NCBI GenBank assembly: GCA_020328135.1 | Contig: JAIXNA010000044.1 | Span: 1 to 7,345 of the forward strand | Source of the DNA: Candidatus Endomicrobiellum dinenymphae | GTDB lineage: Bacteria > Elusimicrobiota > Endomicrobiia > Endomicrobiales > Endomicrobiaceae | DNA: 7,345 nt | Reading direction: 5' to 3' | Part shown: one piece after another, positions 5,781 to 7,345 of the stretch | Layout of the letters: each line of letters starts with the position of its first letter | How positions within the stretch are numbered: position 1 is the stretch's first letter | Translations under genes and position numbers: made by a program | Notes under the pieces: generated by a model | Databases searched by the model: none | What the model was told of the DNA's origin: nothing | What the model saw: only the letters and a program-made list of their open reading frames with translations

Positions 5781-6281
5781 TTATAAATAAAATTTTACAT
5801 TTACGACAGGGATAGTAATAGTATTCACATCTGTTGAAAAATTTGTCACGTTGGCGCTACCGGTTTCGAATTTAAAACCTATCTCTGTTGACAATGACAA
5901 ATTATCTAATACAAACCACTCTATGCCAACGCCTGCAAGAAAATTAAAACGCGTATAAGGAGCGCGGGAATTCTCTGCTTCATGTAATTCTAACGTTGTT
6001 GATGCAAGTAAATTTAAGCTTTTGTAAGATTTAATTATTCTCAACAGCTTCAAGCCAACAATATAAGTATTATAGCGTTTGCGTATACTAAAACCTGTAA
6101 AACCTTCCACCCCTACCGCATCTGTCAACCAATATCTGCAGGCAAGAGCAGGCACACGATAATAAGTAGTATTAAATCCTATACCAACTTTATCTTTTAA
6201 AGTTCGATTTATTTTTCCATCTGCAAACGACGGAACAACTAATATCGTCATACTCAAGACTATCAATAAAAATTTTTTCAT
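5781..6281 (-). CDS. Small outer-membrane beta-barrel protein
   Basis: The 166-residue protein begins with a clear Sec signal peptide (KKFLLIVLSMTILVVPSFA, cleavage likely before DGK). The mature part is about 145 residues of alternating polar and hydrophobic strands with many aromatic residues (TTYYRVPALACRYW, VGVEGFTGFSI, TYIVGLKLL, FNFLAGVGIEWFV, LSLSTEIGFKFETG), ending in VVNVKFYL. Length and pattern fit an eight-stranded outer-membrane barrel of the OmpA-N/OmpW-like class. Such proteins sit in the outer membrane, but the specific role is unknown. The start at 6281 is chosen because AGGAG (6291-6295) lies nine bases upstream; a GTG immediately before it would add one residue but is less likely. 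It sits 37 bases after the TPR gene and 57 bases before rfaE2, in an envelope-related run. Confidence 0.8.
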   Translation of the reverse strand: MKKFLLIVLSMTILVVPSFADGKINRTLKDKVGIGFNTTYYRVPALACRYWLTDAVGVEGFTGFSIRKRYNTYIVGLKLLRIIKSYKSLNLLASTTLELHEAENSRAPYTRFNFLAGVGIEWFVLDNLSLSTEIGFKFETGSANVTNFSTDVNTITIPVVNVKFYL

Positions 6282-6290
6282 CACTTCCTA

Positions 6291-6295
6291 CTCCT
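6291..6295 (-). promoter_or_regulatory. Ribosome-binding site deciding the OMP start
   Basis: AGGAG nine bases before the ATG at 6281. It supports the ATG over the adjacent upstream GTG (6282-6284). Confidence 0.65.
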
Positions 6296-6318
6296 AAAAA
6301 CAATGAACCTATAAAGAA

Positions 6319-6972
6319 TTATCGCATTTGCATATATTTTATTTCATTAAGTTTAATCTGAGCTTTTTCCGCTTCTTTCGTCGCAGGGAAATTAACCAAC
6401 ACTTCGTTAAAAATTTTTACAGCTTCATCTTTTGATCCTAAAATAAGATAATATTCTGCCAAATTTAAATAAATATCTTTTACAAGAAAATGATCAGGAT
6501 ATTTATCAATAAATTCTTTTGAGGCGTTAATGGCATTTAAATAATCCATTTTTGAATCATAAACATAAATAATTCTTGCATTTGCAAGCGGTTTTATAAC
6601 AGCAGGTTTACCAAAACTTACAGTTTCTCTTAAAAGTTTTAAAGCTTCGCCATACTCTTTTGCTTCAGTAAATATGTCCGCTCTTACAAGCCTTGCTTGA
6701 TATGCTGCAGGCATTTTTGGATATTTTGTTATAGTTTCATTTAAAAGATTGATTCCTTTTTGCTTATCGCCCTGAGAAAAAGCTACATAAGCCGACGACA
6801 ATTTTGCGGATGAAGCGTACTCGTTTATATGACAACCGAAAAAACAAAAAAACAATCCTACAAAAATTATTACCAAAAGAACGCCTATGGCAACAAAAAT
6901 TTTTATTTTGTGATTTTTGCTTTGCTTTACAAAAAAATCTGAAAGACTCCATCGAGTTGACGTTTCGCTCAT
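6319..6972 (-). CDS. Membrane-anchored tetratricopeptide-repeat protein
   Basis: A 217-residue protein with a short cytoplasmic N-terminus, one strongly hydrophobic segment (about 24-46, IFVAIGVLLVIIFVGLFFCFFG) and a periplasmic helical part built from TPR-like repeats. Repeat candidates are about 56-86 (AYVAFSQGDKQKGINLLNE, TKYPKMPAA), 90-120 (AYQARLVRADIFTEAKEYGE) and 163-196 (LNLAEYYLILGSKDEAVKIF, followed by NFPATKEAEKA). The plan of one N-terminal anchor followed by TPRs resembles YfgM-like and other envelope-assembly scaffold proteins, which act through protein contacts and not by catalysis; the partner is unknown. The start at 6972 is preferred over the longer in-frame ATG at 7083. AAGGGG (6984-6989) precedes it, and the 37 extra residues of the longer form do not look like protein and reach into the transposase remnant. 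It is probably first in the run with the OMP and rfaE2. Confidence 0.82.
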   Translation of the reverse strand: MSETSTRWSLSDFFVKQSKNHKIKIFVAIGVLLVIIFVGLFFCFFGCHINEYASSAKLSSAYVAFSQGDKQKGINLLNETITKYPKMPAAYQARLVRADIFTEAKEYGEALKLLRETVSFGKPAVIKPLANARIIYVYDSKMDYLNAINASKEFIDKYPDHFLVKDIYLNLAEYYLILGSKDEAVKIFNEVLVNFPATKEAEKAQIKLNEIKYMQMR

Positions 6973-7099
6973 TATAAAATCATCCCCTTTATCTATAGTC
7001 AGTTTTAGATAACTTAAAATCCGTCTTAAAGAAAAAGCGCAACCATGCAAAATGTCGTTTTTTACGCTACGCCCGGAGATCATAGCAAAGAGAGCGAAT

Positions 7100-7265
7100 T
7101 CAAGTTGCTAATGCAACAGCAGAACCAAAGACATCCTGAGGCACAGGATAGTTTAGACATTTTCTTGGTCTGTTATTAAGCCAATTTTTTATAGTTACAA
7201 CATCGCTTGCGAGTATTCTATCAAAATCGATGAAAAATCTCAAACGCATAATAGACTTTTGAAAA
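7100..7265 (-). pseudogene. C-terminal fragment of IS30-family transposase
   Basis: About 54 codons are open on the minus strand, ending at TGA 7100-7102. The stretch reads MRLRFFIDFDRIL, then NWLNNRPRKCLNYPVPQDVF and GSAVALAT. The core LNNRPRK-x-L-x-Y-x-x-P-x-x-V-F followed by VAL-x-T is the characteristic C-terminal end of IS30-type DDE transposases. Everything upstream, including the catalytic region, is missing, and I see no obvious terminal inverted repeat. This is a dead remnant lying 128 bases upstream of the TPR gene start. It indicates past insertion-sequence activity at the operon's upstream border. Confidence 0.8.
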
Positions 7266-7301
7266 GATATAATTGATAAAAGAATTTAAGAGATTTATAA
7301 G

Positions 7302-7345
7302 AAAAAAGGGGCACACAAATGTATTCTGCGATATACATTTGTGTG
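7302..7345 (-). terminator. Probable rho-independent terminator of a gene beyond the right edge
   Basis: A perfect 13-bp stem (7312-7324 with 7333-7345) around an eight-base loop. Read on the minus strand it is followed by CCCC and six Ts. It reaches the last base of the window, so the stem may be longer. It fits termination of a minus-strand gene to the right, which would isolate the TPR-OMP-rfaE2-thi run as a separate transcription unit. If the stem continues with GGGG and an A-run on the far side, it would work in both directions. Confidence 0.6.

Noticed and set aside
6973..7083. Longer start for the TPR protein at 7083
   Set aside because: The added 37 residues are not protein-like, there is no good ribosome-binding site at 7083, and AAGGGG precedes the start at 6972.

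Overview
The window is AT-rich (about one third G+C by eye) and every gene I can support is on the minus strand. The right half (about 2986-6972) holds intact genes. The left third (about 1-2900) is decayed sequence with frameshifts and stops. The combination of a Gram-negative envelope gene set, a stand-alone ThiD2-like thiamin gene, a short-form ThiC and many fresh pseudogenes suggests a host-restricted, genome-reducing bacterium. A termite-gut Endomicrobium-type Elusimicrobiota symbiont is my best guess. That assignment is an inference from general knowledge, not something the bases prove.

Layout in minus-strand transcription order, right to left. At the right edge is a perfect hairpin followed by a T-run, probably the terminator of a gene outside the window. 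Next comes a C-terminal scrap of an IS30-type transposase (7100-7265). Then follow a membrane-anchored TPR protein (6319-6972), a small outer-membrane beta-barrel protein (5781-6281), the nucleotidyltransferase RfaE2 for ADP-heptose synthesis (5229-5723) and a ThiD2-domain protein (4784-5248) that overlaps rfaE2. After these lie the N-terminal stump of an AlbA_2/Schlafen-type gene (4496-4781), a possible 36-codon ORF (4278-4388) whose stop overlaps the thiC ribosome-binding site, and thiC (2986-4266). ThiC makes HMP-phosphate and ThiD2 is expected to phosphorylate it to HMP-pyrophosphate, so the two form a consecutive pyrimidine-branch pair. No ThiE or thiazole-branch gene is visible here.

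Beyond thiC there is a 28-codon ORF with a strong Shine-Dalgarno (2788-2874). It is followed by an unusually GC-rich, frameshifted stretch (1935-2700) that once encoded one or more membrane or secreted proteins I cannot identify. Then comes a badly damaged hybrid histidine kinase (397-1835). Its PAS end, phosphoacceptor helix, a sliver of ATPase domain and two receiver-like domains can still be read across frames, but the phosphoacceptor His is now Gln and most of the ATPase domain is missing.

The most unusual structure is at the left edge. The 3' end of the kinase pseudogene and its downstream flank are duplicated in inverted orientation as two interleaved near-perfect palindromes with arms of about 110 bp (1-114/262-375 and 156-265/390-499). 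They share a 4-bp overlap, and a third 23-bp copy lies at 138-160. This looks like recent template-switching with microhomology, or an amplification or assembly chimera. I found no CRISPR array, tRNA, rRNA or TPP riboswitch.
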